Of a DNA stretch of 64,000 nucleotides, positions 1 to 8,900 are shown in pieces. Position 1 is the first letter of the stretch; every line of letters starts with the position of its first letter. A program made the translations under genes and the position numbers. The DNA comes from Drosophila pseudoobscura (taxonomy: Eukaryota; Arthropoda; Insecta; Diptera; Drosophilidae): positions 3,658,001 through 3,722,000 of the forward strand of contig NC_046683.1 in the NCBI RefSeq assembly GCF_009870125.1. Direction: 5' to 3'. The notes beneath the pieces are model-generated. The model did no database searches and was not told the origin of the DNA. It saw only the letters and a program-made list of their open reading frames with translations.

Positions 1-1907
1 TTTTTGGATCTGCTGCTCAGGCGTCTGGGAGGGCAATTAATCTACGGCAACAGCTGGTTTTTCTGTAATTACTTTTGTAGCTACTCTCCCTCTTGCACCT
101 GCCTGGGACAGGCAGGACAGCCGCCCACCTACCATCTACTTGGCTGTCAACACTTTGTTTTTGCTTCACTGAGCTGAAAAATTATGCATAGACCCCGTTC
201 TACAAACGCCCCTCCGCCTCCTCAGTTTTGGGCCTGGCCAAGGGCCATTGTGCCTAATGACGAACCGTTGATTTGTGATGTTCATTATTCGACAATGAAG
301 ACGGCAACGACGGTGGAATGGGTCTGGGGGGTGGTGTTGGTGTGCTTCATAACTCACAACCTGACAAATGGGATGTGGAACGTGGGATGGTGCTCTGGAG
401 CTCTCTGATGAACTCTGGAAAACTAATTAAAACACGTGGAAAACACATGTAAGCCCCCCTCTCCCACCATAGCGTACATGCACACTCACACTCCCAAACA
501 GCTGGCCATGGGGCAATGGGACAATGGGGCGGTATCCCGAGTGTTGCACATGAATATTTTAAAAGCCTAGAAACGACCAAGCGACAATGTCCGGCGGCTA
601 AGAGGGGTACCATCCCCGCACCGAAGAGGGCTACCCATAGGATTTTGAGAAAAGTTTCATTGTAATGAGGAGGGCTAATGGGGAGAGCTGTGCTTCACTT
701 TTAGCAAACCCCTGGCAAATATACTCTGTGAGGGTATTTCCTTAGTGCAATTGATTCGAGAGCCAGCCTTTAGAATTGAAAATCTGTTGCGGGACTTTCC
801 AAGAATTACTCTTCCCTTCTCCTTCCTTCGGCTGACTTTCTTTCACATTCTAGCCCCCACCATATTTCATATGCAAGTCACTTTTCAATAGGGTTCCAAT
901 TTGTCAGCTGCTGCTGCTGCTGCTGCTGCCAGTGACCTTTCCTGATGAGGTCCTGGAGGTCCTGACAGATGACGTGCGCTATATTCACTCGCCGGAAGTG
1001 CAGAGTGCAAAGCGGAAGTTGCTCATATCAACCCACAGTGAAACAGAGAATCATAAAAGAAACGAGCAGAAAAACAAAATTTAGCTTCCGCTTCAGACTT
1101 CCGCATGCTGGACATCGCCCACCCCTACACTTCCCACCCCACTCGCCCACTCCCCACTTCCATCTACCCCCCCCTACGTGCCAATTAAAGCTAAGGTCGC
1201 GACAAATAGCCCACTCCCCGTTCTGCTCGGAGCAAAAACAAATGAAATCTAAAATGGTGAACAAATAAAACTACAAATATGGCAGACAAACGACCCCGCC
1301 AACACATTGCCGCCGCTGGGTCGTAGGGCAAAAAACCGCACCACTGCACCACCAACGACCCCACCGAGTGACCGAAATCCAACCGATTCGAGAAATGTAA
1401 CCAACTTCTGCTCTGCCCCGTTCTCAACATATTGTTTGTCCTGCTGGACGCAGCCTTGGTGTTTGGGTCTGGCTGTAGCTGGCTGTGGAAATGCTCTTAT
1501 ATTTGCGAGCTACATATGTCAATTTGGAACGAAGCTCCTCTTGGACCATGGATTCCATATGCCTCACTTGGGCTCCCACCTCGAAGGTCTTGATTCCCAT
1601 CCTGCTGTACCTACGCCAACATCCGGACGCCCCCTTGACCGCATCGACCATTACGATGGCGATGGCTATGGCGACCACGATGCGCGGTGCATTAAAACGG
1701 AAGCGGAAACTAAAAGCAGTTATATTTTTGTGCACTTGAATCTGTTGTTCTTGCTGTTGTTTTTCCGTTGCACTTTATTTTGGAGTTTCCTCTCCGGCTA
1801 TTGGCTGTACGGGCACCGATGATTGTGGGAGACGGACGGGGTGACCGTTTAGTAGAGTTCTGCCTGGGACACTTCTGTATGAGACGCCCAACCCCTCCCC
1901 TCTTCTT
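1..1907. other. Gene-free region with simple repeats
   Basis: No supported gene. Open frames of up to about 170 codons exist here, but they run through low-complexity DNA, most lack an ATG start, and none resembles a known family. A (CTG)n tract lies at 906-929, and short GA- and CA-rich stretches occur throughout. One frame on the minus strand (1424-1735) gives a hydrophobic stretch followed by a charged helix, loosely like the small membrane proteins at 2.1 and 4.8 kb. It has no ATG at its start and no alignable similarity to them, so it is not called. Confidence 0.5.
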
Positions 1908-1990
1908 GTACACCCTTACAGAGGGTACTATGACCTTTACGGGAACTGTTAAAATATTACTACAGCAAGGCTACAGCAAGGAATGCAATC
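1908..1990. repeat. Possible degenerate DINE-1/INE-1-like repeat remnant
   Basis: The motif acccttacagagggtacta resembles the 'CCCTTGCAGAGGGTAT' signature that recurs in Drosophila DINE-1-type (Helitron-derived) dispersed repeats. Similar motifs occur near 3915, 7787, 39605, 52200 and 55066. This is short and degenerate, so it is a motif-level call from memory of the family. Confidence 0.3.
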
Positions 1991-2030
1991 TGCACGCTTA
2001 TGTTGATCTTTAGAGCTTCAATATGTACAA

Positions 2031-2036
2031 TTTATT
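2031..2036 (-). terminator. Poly(A) signal of small membrane protein gene, copy A
   Basis: AATAAA on the minus strand, about 15 nt past the TAA stop of the 2051-2338 gene. The short spacing implies a very short 3' UTR and supports that ORF being a real transcript end. Confidence 0.55.
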
Positions 2037-2050
2037 CAACAAATTAATCC

Positions 2051-2338
2051 TCAAACTTTGTTGTCGACACCAAAGGAGCGACGATTGAGCTCAAGACTTT
2101 TGGAGAAACGTTTCACTGATCTCTTGATATTTTCCAGATCCTGCAGGTTCAGTTTTTCGCCAACGAGTGTTCTGTCAACGAACTGCATCATCTTAAGTTC
2201 CAGATAGATCATTTGGGTTTCCAGATCTATCAGTTGCATTCGGTGCTCCATCAGCCGGCATTTTGCGATCGACGTGAGGCGATAAATGCCCCATAGTACA
2301 ACAAGGCCAAAAATGTGAAATAAAGCTGACCAAAACAT
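2051..2338 (-). CDS. Small single-pass membrane protein, tandem copy A (95 aa)
   Basis: I do not recognise the family. The ATG start (2336-2338) opens a 95-residue protein. It begins Met-Phe-Trp, has one hydrophobic segment at about residues 2-21 (FWSALFHIFG...) and a charged, helix-prone tail rich in Leu, Glu, Arg and Met. Orientation is not certain. It aligns without gaps to the 91-aa product at 4751-5026 over 89 residues. About 21 are identical (my hand count), including MFW, the TM leucines, a Thr-x-x-Gly pair near residues 57-60 and a Ser-x-x-Arg-x4-Leu-Glu-x-x-Arg pattern near residues 74-86. Gap-free divergence with kept hydrophobic spacing argues for selection on the protein. Support also comes from a close AATAAA and a similar 5' block in both copies. 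Function unknown; a small membrane adaptor is only a guess. Confidence 0.7.
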   Translation of the reverse strand: MFWSALFHIFGLVVLWGIYRLTSIAKCRLMEHRMQLIDLETQMIYLELKMMQFVDRTLVGEKLNLQDLENIKRSVKRFSKSLELNRRSFGVDNKV

Positions 2339-2460
2339 TGTGGGAAGTAATTTACGAATTTACGTTATAGACTATGTTTTCAATTCAGCAAGGTTCACTG
2401 ACAAACGAATTAGGGCGTAGAGCTGATGTGTATTCTGACACGGAAGTACAAGGTTCCTTG
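2339..2460 (-). promoter_or_regulatory. 5'-proximal block shared by both tandem copies (copy A)
   Basis: Just upstream of the ATG the minus strand reads AATTACTTCCCACA, against AATTAGTTCCCACC before copy B. A second shared word, AAGGAACCTT, lies 113 nt upstream here and 114 nt upstream in copy B. A CACTGAC-type word lies between them in both. This is probably a 5' UTR or core promoter duplicated with the gene. No TATA box is obvious. Confidence 0.5.
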
Positions 2461-3828
2461 AGAAGAGTGCTATGTTCCTGCAATCCAAAGAAGTAAGCTG
2501 AGCAGAGATGCCTCGATTGAAGGGATCCATCTGGAAGGGTATGCGGGGATTCGTCGGCTTCGTCGGCCCCCGAGGTGCTAGTCTTTCTTGCATGTTCTTG
2601 CCCATGTTCCTGTTTCTTCTGTGTCGGGGACGGCTGTAGCTGTCGCTGACTGACTTTCTGTTTGTTTGGCAATTTGTGCCACGAAAAAACATTCACTTTT
2701 GAACTTTATCAGTGGCGGTGACTGGGCTGCACCACAATCACAATCCACTGATAATACACTGATGCATGCTGTATCTGTATCTGTATCTGTGTGTCTACAT
2801 ACATATATCTGCAGACGTATGTATCTCTCTGTGTGTGTGTGTTTGGTTTTTGTGGTTGACTTGGTGGCTGGAGGAGGGGCAGACTGGGAGCTGTCCTCAA
2901 AAATGTGTGTTGGTTTTTTACTTTTGCCAGTTGTCGTCTCCTCGTTATCTCTTTTCCCTGTGCGCCCGACTCGCTCTATCTCCCTCTCTATCTCTTTTTC
3001 TAGTTTTCATTTCAATTAAGTTGTAGTTTGCTTATTTTTTTGGTGCCGGAAATTGTTGCTTTTTTTGCCAATTTTAAATTACATTTTAACAAGTTTTTGT
3101 TAACAGTGCATTTTTAATTAAACTTTGATGTCCATTCGATTGGCGGCCTGTTGCTGTCCCTGTCTTGCCATGTCCCTTGTTCTCGCTCTCCCTCTCTCTC
3201 TTCTGCTGCAGCAGCCATTTTGGTTTTTAGGCCGCCATATTGAACAGTGACAGCGCCATCTAGCGAGCAATTAATGTGATTTACGATCGCACTTCATTTT
3301 CAAAATAAAACTTTTCCCCTTCGTTGCGTGTTTCGAAATTTAAAGAATTTCCAACACGACCCACGACCCGCGACCCTGTGGGGAGCCTCCCGGCTAGGCG
3401 GCGGTGCCTAGCAGCCCCCCTACAATGGCTCCTCTGGCACACACAAACACTTACACACATGCAGGCTGCGTTTCTGGTGTGTAAACATGCGATTAATAAT
3501 GAAGGAAATAAAAATAAAGTATGCACAAAATGAAATTTAAAATAAAAAACAAAAAAAAAAAGAAAAAACCCAGCAACAAAGCGAGCGAGGAGCAGCAGCG
3601 GAAAAAAGCAACACTGAAACAAAGCAAAGCAAAGCAAAGCTGCAAAAGAGAGAGAGGAAGGGTCGAGTATTCGATGATTCAAAGATTCGGGGACCGAAGC
3701 ATCAAATACCCTGGCGATCTACTGCTTGAAGTTGGAACAGGACCTTCCAGGACCTCACGAAAAGCTACATATATTTTCCCAAAAGTTGCTTTCAATAGAT
3801 AAATGAAAGTATCTACTGCTTGGAGTAA
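2461..3828. other. Intergenic DNA between the tandem copies
   Basis: Two overlapping open frames lie at 2372-2696 on the minus strand: one of 106 aa with an ATG at 2692, the other without an ATG. A few residues (Glu-Ser ... Pro-Asp-Gly ... Ser-Arg) resemble a frame upstream of copy B (5154-5447), but the reading frames do not stay in register, so no gene is called. The rest holds (GT)n and (CT)n-rich stretches (2780-3000) and A-rich DNA at 3540-3570. Confidence 0.4.
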
Positions 3829-3960
3829 GAGTCACTGATGCCTGCAGTGCCTTGTCCATACAATCACAAAGATGCGCAGACAGACCTGGCTCGAAGTCAT
3901 GGTCTCCTCTCTGCAAGGGTATACAACGGGACTCTAACGCTAGGGGCCTATGAAAAATCC
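3829..3960. repeat. Fragment of the 5.6-6.0 kb repeat family
   Basis: The word gcgcagacagacctggctcg at 3875-3894 matches gcgcagacagacatggctca near 5821-5840. Both follow a 'gagtcaNTGAT' word. It then runs into 'ctctgcaagggtata', a DINE-1-type motif. I read this as a shorter, decayed member of the same dispersed family. Confidence 0.5.
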
Positions 3961-4721
3961 TTTCGTGACATGGGCGGGGACGCTGAAGGCGGAGGGTGGA
4001 AGGCGGCAGGCTGAGGGGAAATTAAATATGCGTCTCATGTAGACGCTTTTTCCCCCGTATACTCGTATATTTTTGTTCCTTCTTCTCTCCTTGAATACGA
4101 GTATTTATTTATTTTATGTGCGCGGCTGTGCGTGCATTGCTGGACTGCGGAGTGGCTTGGATCGGTCGGTGATTGGTGGGGCGGAGTGAGGGGAGGGGCA
4201 GGGGCAGGGGCAGGGTATTTGAAGAAATTAAAAAAAGGGTGAAAGAATGAATTAAATGCGTATTGCATACATTTCTGGGTCATTTCAGGATATCCCCCTG
4301 CTATCCCCCGAGGTAACATTTGCGGGCCTTGGCATGGGCCTTGTGGCGGGGCGTGGCATGGCGTGTAGCCCATGTTTGATGGCTCATAACTCAGCGGCTG
4401 CTTAGCGGATCTCGATGTGCCCTGACGTGCGATGGTACTCGTGTGGAGTGGAATTTATGAGAGAGGAGGATGGACTGGGATTGTAGGGGGCTACCTGGTC
4501 GGATCCACTGTGTGAAAGTGGTTTCATCATCATAGCACGTCTGTTAGCTTCTTTCATGATGATAACTATGCTGCCTGATGTTTTCCTTGATGATTCCCTT
4601 GCCACATCTTGCCATTCCTTTCTAATGCCGCATCAATCTCTGCATCAGACTTGTCTGTGCCCGCCTAAATGGAACAAACTCCTTTTCATTTGGTTAAACA
4701 TTAAATTTTCAAAGATGCCAT
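3961..4721. other. Intergenic, no supported gene
   Basis: Contains a G-rich stretch (4165-4215, ggggcagg repeats). I found no frame with a believable product. Confidence 0.4.
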
Positions 4722-4727
4722 TTTATT
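4722..4727 (-). terminator. Poly(A) signal of small membrane protein gene, copy B
   Basis: AATAAA on the minus strand, about 24 nt past the stop codon of the 4751-5026 gene, matching the arrangement in copy A. Confidence 0.5.
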
Positions 4728-4750
4728 TGCGCAACATTAAGAGAAAATCA

Positions 4751-5026
4751 TTATAGATCCAAGGTTTGGCGAGTGTATTCCAGTCTGCGAGCTATGCGAT
4801 CGATGGATTTTGTCATCTGCACCAGCTCCACGATTTCCAGTTCTTTTCCTTCACGTGTTGTCTCGGCCACTAGTTTAATTTCAACTAGCAGCAGATTCAG
4901 GGGTATTTGCAGACGATTTATCCGGGAAACGCGCTCGAACACCTGGCGCTCTCTAGCCGTCGAGAGGAAATAGGCCACAAACAGCACAGCAAGGCATGCA
5001 ACGTACAAAAGATACAACCAAAACAT
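4751..5026 (-). CDS. Small single-pass membrane protein, tandem copy B (91 aa)
   Basis: Paralogue of the 2051-2338 product, in the same orientation, with ATGs 2,688 bp apart. ATG at 5024-5026. Residues 2-21 (FWLYLLYVACLAVLF...) form one membrane segment starting right after Met. The remaining roughly 70 residues are charged and helical, with Arg and Glu heptad-like spacing ending in a conserved Arg-x-Leu-Glu-x-x-Arg pattern. There is no cleavable-signal look, so an N-terminal anchor is likely. The family is not recognised. About 24% identity in a gap-free alignment means the duplication is old or the genes evolve fast, as testis- or membrane-associated small proteins often do (inference). Repeat remnants lie on both sides (3829-3960 and 5604-5977). 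Confidence 0.7.
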   Translation of the reverse strand: MFWLYLLYVACLAVLFVAYFLSTARERQVFERVSRINRLQIPLNLLLVEIKLVAETTREGKELEIVELVQMTKSIDRIARRLEYTRQTLDL

Positions 5027-5150
5027 GGTGGGAACTAATTTTAAGGTTTTTCGTCGATATTTAGTTATATTCGAATGTGCTCAGAAAGTTTTACCAAAAC
5101 ACTGACGATAATTTCAATGTTGACTGACTCTGAACAAAAAGGTTCCTTAC
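5027..5150 (-). promoter_or_regulatory. 5'-proximal block shared by both tandem copies (copy B)
   Basis: Counterpart of 2339-2460. The 15 bases next to the ATG differ at two positions from copy A, and AAGGAACCTT recurs at nearly the same distance (114 against 113 nt). Beyond about 5150 the similarity fades. Confidence 0.5.
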
Positions 5151-5603
5151 AATTTACTCAGTCAACATATTTTTGTATATTCCCAAAATCTTGAGCAAAG
5201 TTTGGTCTGAGTTAAGCCTTAGATGGGGTAAGATTCCTATATTATAAGGAGCTACCGATGTGAATGGCGAGATCTGGCGAGAATTGGTATATAATCCATC
5301 AGGTGGCTGCTGGCTCTCCTTTGAGATGAAAATGTAAAAGCCACGAGCATCGGAAGCTCTGGCAATCGTCCTTCCTGGCATCTCCTTCGTGTTCGTCTCA
5401 GCTATTTTGCCCCTCAACCTCAACCATTTAAGGTAATGCGATAACAATGCACATATCCATATACATTTTACACCCGAATTTCATTTGTATATCGTGGCAG
5501 CAGGGAAAACAAGTTTCAGAAGAAAATCAACAACAAATTGGAGAATGAAAATGAATATAAAAATAAAATACAAATAAGACGAAAATGAAAGTGCCAAGAA
5601 AAA

Positions 5604-5977
5604 CGAGGGGGAACGTTGTGAGATGCTGCGGCGACCGCAGCTCTACATTTATACCCGATACTTGGTCCGTATGGCTCTCCTCCGGCACGACAAAGAGTGC
5701 GTGCGAGAGAGCCACTGAAAATTGATTTATTGATTAACCTTCAATATTGTTGCCACAGATTTTCGTCTTTTTCGGGGGCGGAAGGGAGTGCTCTAGCTTT
5801 TAGAGTCATTGATAACTAGGCGCAGACAGACATGGCTCAATCGACTCGGCTTTTGATGCTGATCAAGAAGATATATACTTTATGGGGTCGGAAACGATTC
5901 CTTCCGGACGTTACACACATCTGTTTTCACCACAAATCTAATATACCCCCATACTCATTTTGAGTATCGGGTATAAA
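5604..5977. mobile_element. Dispersed repeat, Helitron-derived SGM/DINE-like type
   Basis: Contains hallmarks I associate with dispersed repeats in obscura-group and other Drosophila genomes: 'gatgctgcggcgaccgcag', 'tatacccgatact', 'tatggctctcctcc', 'gatgctgatcaagaagatat' and 'tatggggtcggaaac'. The right end (5943-5975) is an inverted repeat, ATACCC...TACTCA-TTT-TGAGTA...GGGTAT, which can fold as a terminal stem-loop as in Helitron-type elements. There is no coding capacity, so it is a non-autonomous or decayed copy. The family name is from memory; SGM or DINE-1 is my best guess. Confidence 0.6.
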
Positions 5978-8900
5978 AAGGGAAAACACCAAAATGGTGG
6001 AAAAAAAGAGCGCAAACTTGTGTGTGTGTGTGTGTCCGTGTGGTTGGGGGCTAATGAGGGAGGAGGAGGCAGCAGGTGCGTGTGTGGGGGGGCATCAGAG
6101 GGTAGGAGCACTCAGGTGTGAAATTTTATTGAGTCGAAATACGAAATATATGCAAATTGCGAAATAATTTAATGGCGCGTTTAATTGGGTTTTTAGCGAT
6201 GAAGAAAAGAAACGAAACGGAAACTCCTCCGCGGACTCCCGCACAACTCCGCCAAGAAATTGGTCTTCAAGAAGGATTGTTTTGGGGCTGATTGGAAAAG
6301 TTTTTTGCTCCGTCTTCGAGCGAATTCTGGGGGCGAATCAATTGAAATTGAGCGCTAATAAGAATTTGATGTGCGGTAAATGGGATGTGGGGCACGGGGC
6401 ACGGGACATGGGTCATGGGGCATGTGGGGCACGGGGCATGCCGAATAAGTAGGTGCGTCGGGAATAACTGTGATTCCGTGGCAAAACGGCAATCAAAGTT
6501 TTATCATTATCATTTCTACGTGAAAATGTCTAGAAATTGTGCCCTCAAGGAAGCAAAAAAAGAAACACCCAAAGAACCCAAAAGAAGAGAGGAAGATGGA
6601 AAGGCAGGAGAGGCATACCTGAGGAGGAGATTCATTTCAAATTTCTTTTGAATGTGATATGCCGTGTGCCCTGTGTTCCCCTTGTAGTCTCTCGCTACAT
6701 TTGTGCATTTTAATTGAAATGTGAGGCCGGGGGTGGGGCTGGAAACTTTCCTTTCGTTTTCATTAACTTGAAAAGAGATAGTACCAGTTACCACTCGCAC
6801 ACGGACACGTATCCTCACACAGAGATCTCTCAATACCACAGGCCGGAAGAATAAAGTTGCTGCCAAAAAAGAGCCAGAGTCGTTGCCATATTCATAAGCC
6901 AAGGAATCCCAGAATACCACAAAACGCACAAAGTTTCAGGTCCTTAAAATATTGAGAATAAGTTGTGGATGGTGGAGGGGAAGCGGCGCTCGGCGGGGGC
7001 AGTGGAGCAGGTGACAGACTCATCAACGACGAGCAGCAGGACACAGGTGAGAGATGAGAAGGAGGAATGAGCAGCCCCATACATGTTGTTATCTCGGAGG
7101 ACTCGCAGGACGCAAGAGATGCCAGAGGATGGTGTTAGGATGGCATTGGGTGGCTTAGACATATCGTCGCCCTCAGCTGTGGCCCATCAATCGGCTTCCC
7201 GGGCTGGCCAAGAAGTTGTCGTCAATGCCAGAGACGAGGACGAGGACGAGGACGAGAACGAGGACGAAGATGGGGGCTTTGGTTTCCCTCTGGCTCTGGT
7301 TTTCGAGTCCTTCTTCGCTTTTTTTATGACGCGCGCAGCTCGGCCATTATAAATTATTATTCATGAGCGGATGCGGATATTGAAAAGTTTCATTTTGCCG
7401 CCTCCATCGCTGCCACTGCTGGCGCTGCTGTCTCTATCTTTATTTCAATTTTTGTGCCCCATCGTTTGTTGTCGTTGTCATCGGCTCCCTCGGCTTCTCC
7501 TTCTCGGTTCTCCTTGGGTCCTACTTCTACTTCTACTTCTGCCACTTCTCGGTCTTCTCCATTTCGCCTTCTCTGTGGCGGCTCCTTTCTCCATCTTTGT
7601 TTCGTTGTTGTGTTTGGCACACAGCGCGTGTTGTTTGGAAATTAGATTTGTGCACGTTTCTTGTTCTGTATTTCCGTTTATCGGCATCTAACTCCTGCTC
7701 CTGCTCCTTCTTCTCCTTCTCCTTCTCCGCCGTTTGCTCTCGGTCTTCTTTTGGTCCCTTTTGGCCTTCCGTGTTGTGTCCTTGCAAAGGGAGTATTATA
7801 AAATTGGTGAGATGTTTGCTAGCGCACTAAAGAGCTTTGGATTTCGGTTTGAATATCCAACGGAAATGTAGCTCTTGTCTCTTCGACACTAAGCCCTTTG
7901 GATAGGGAATTTTGTAAATTTAAGTAAACATAAAACTATATTCAAATCAATGTGGGCACACATCATTTCCACTTGAGCCCCGAGAGGGTATATCATTTGC
8001 GGTGTTTTCATGGATGGATTCGTATTTTCCTGCATTATGTTGTTGTTGTTGGTCATTTTCTTTTGGCAGTTCCTTTCTTAGCTGTTGCTTTGTTTCCTTC
8101 TTTCCCTCCCCTTTCTATCCCCTCTCCCTTTCTGTTGAATGCAACAAAGGAAAAAAAAGATTTGTTGTTCGTGAGTCTTTGATTCCGTTTGCCCGCTTGG
8201 AGCTTCTGTGGGGGGAGAGGAGTTGGTGGGCCATTGCTTGCAGGAGGTATGTCGGTTGTTGGCCAGTTATGATCCAATATTCGTGGTTGTAATTGAATTA
8301 GATGAGAGGCAAATAACAATGGCTGCTGACAAAATTGGAAAGCGCCATGGACGGAGACGGAAGAAGGCAGTCCTGAGGCCCAAGAAAAGGATGCCTTGCG
8401 AGTGGCAGGCAAATGAAAGTCCCATAAATGAAATGCAGCCCCAATAAAACTGCACAGTCACTTGATAATATTCATTCTTATAGAAATCTGACAAGGGATT
8501 ATACGAAACTATTGAGATTGTTCAATAGACTCTGACAGCCATGGCGGCTTTAAGCTAGTGCCTTCCTCTGTCCTCCTGTCTAGGATCCTGTATCGTGTAT
8601 CGTGTATCCTGTATCCCACAATGAGATACCTCGGGGCATGCGGTAGAGCCGCTTACGAGAGTACGTCTTATGCTCCTGTCCTCTTTGTATACCCCAATGC
8701 ATCAATCCTTTGGCCAGCTCTCCCCACATTCATATCCCATATTCCTTTCATGCTATGCTGTGCCATAGGAGCCCGTCCTTTTATTCATGCTTGTTGTTCG
8801 CCTTTTTCCAGCTTGCATTTCAATTTCAGTTTTGACTCGGGCTTAGCGTCAAGTTATTGTCATACGCCCTGAATACATGGCCATATGCAGACAGACAGAG

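Noticed and set aside
1424..1735. Possible third member of the Met-Phe-Trp family
   Set aside because: Has a hydrophobic stretch and charged tail but no MFW start, no alignable residues and GTG at its first codon.
1307..1822. 171-codon open frame
   Set aside because: Does not look like a folded protein; Pro/Thr-rich start and mixed tail; overlaps another frame of equal quality on the other strand.
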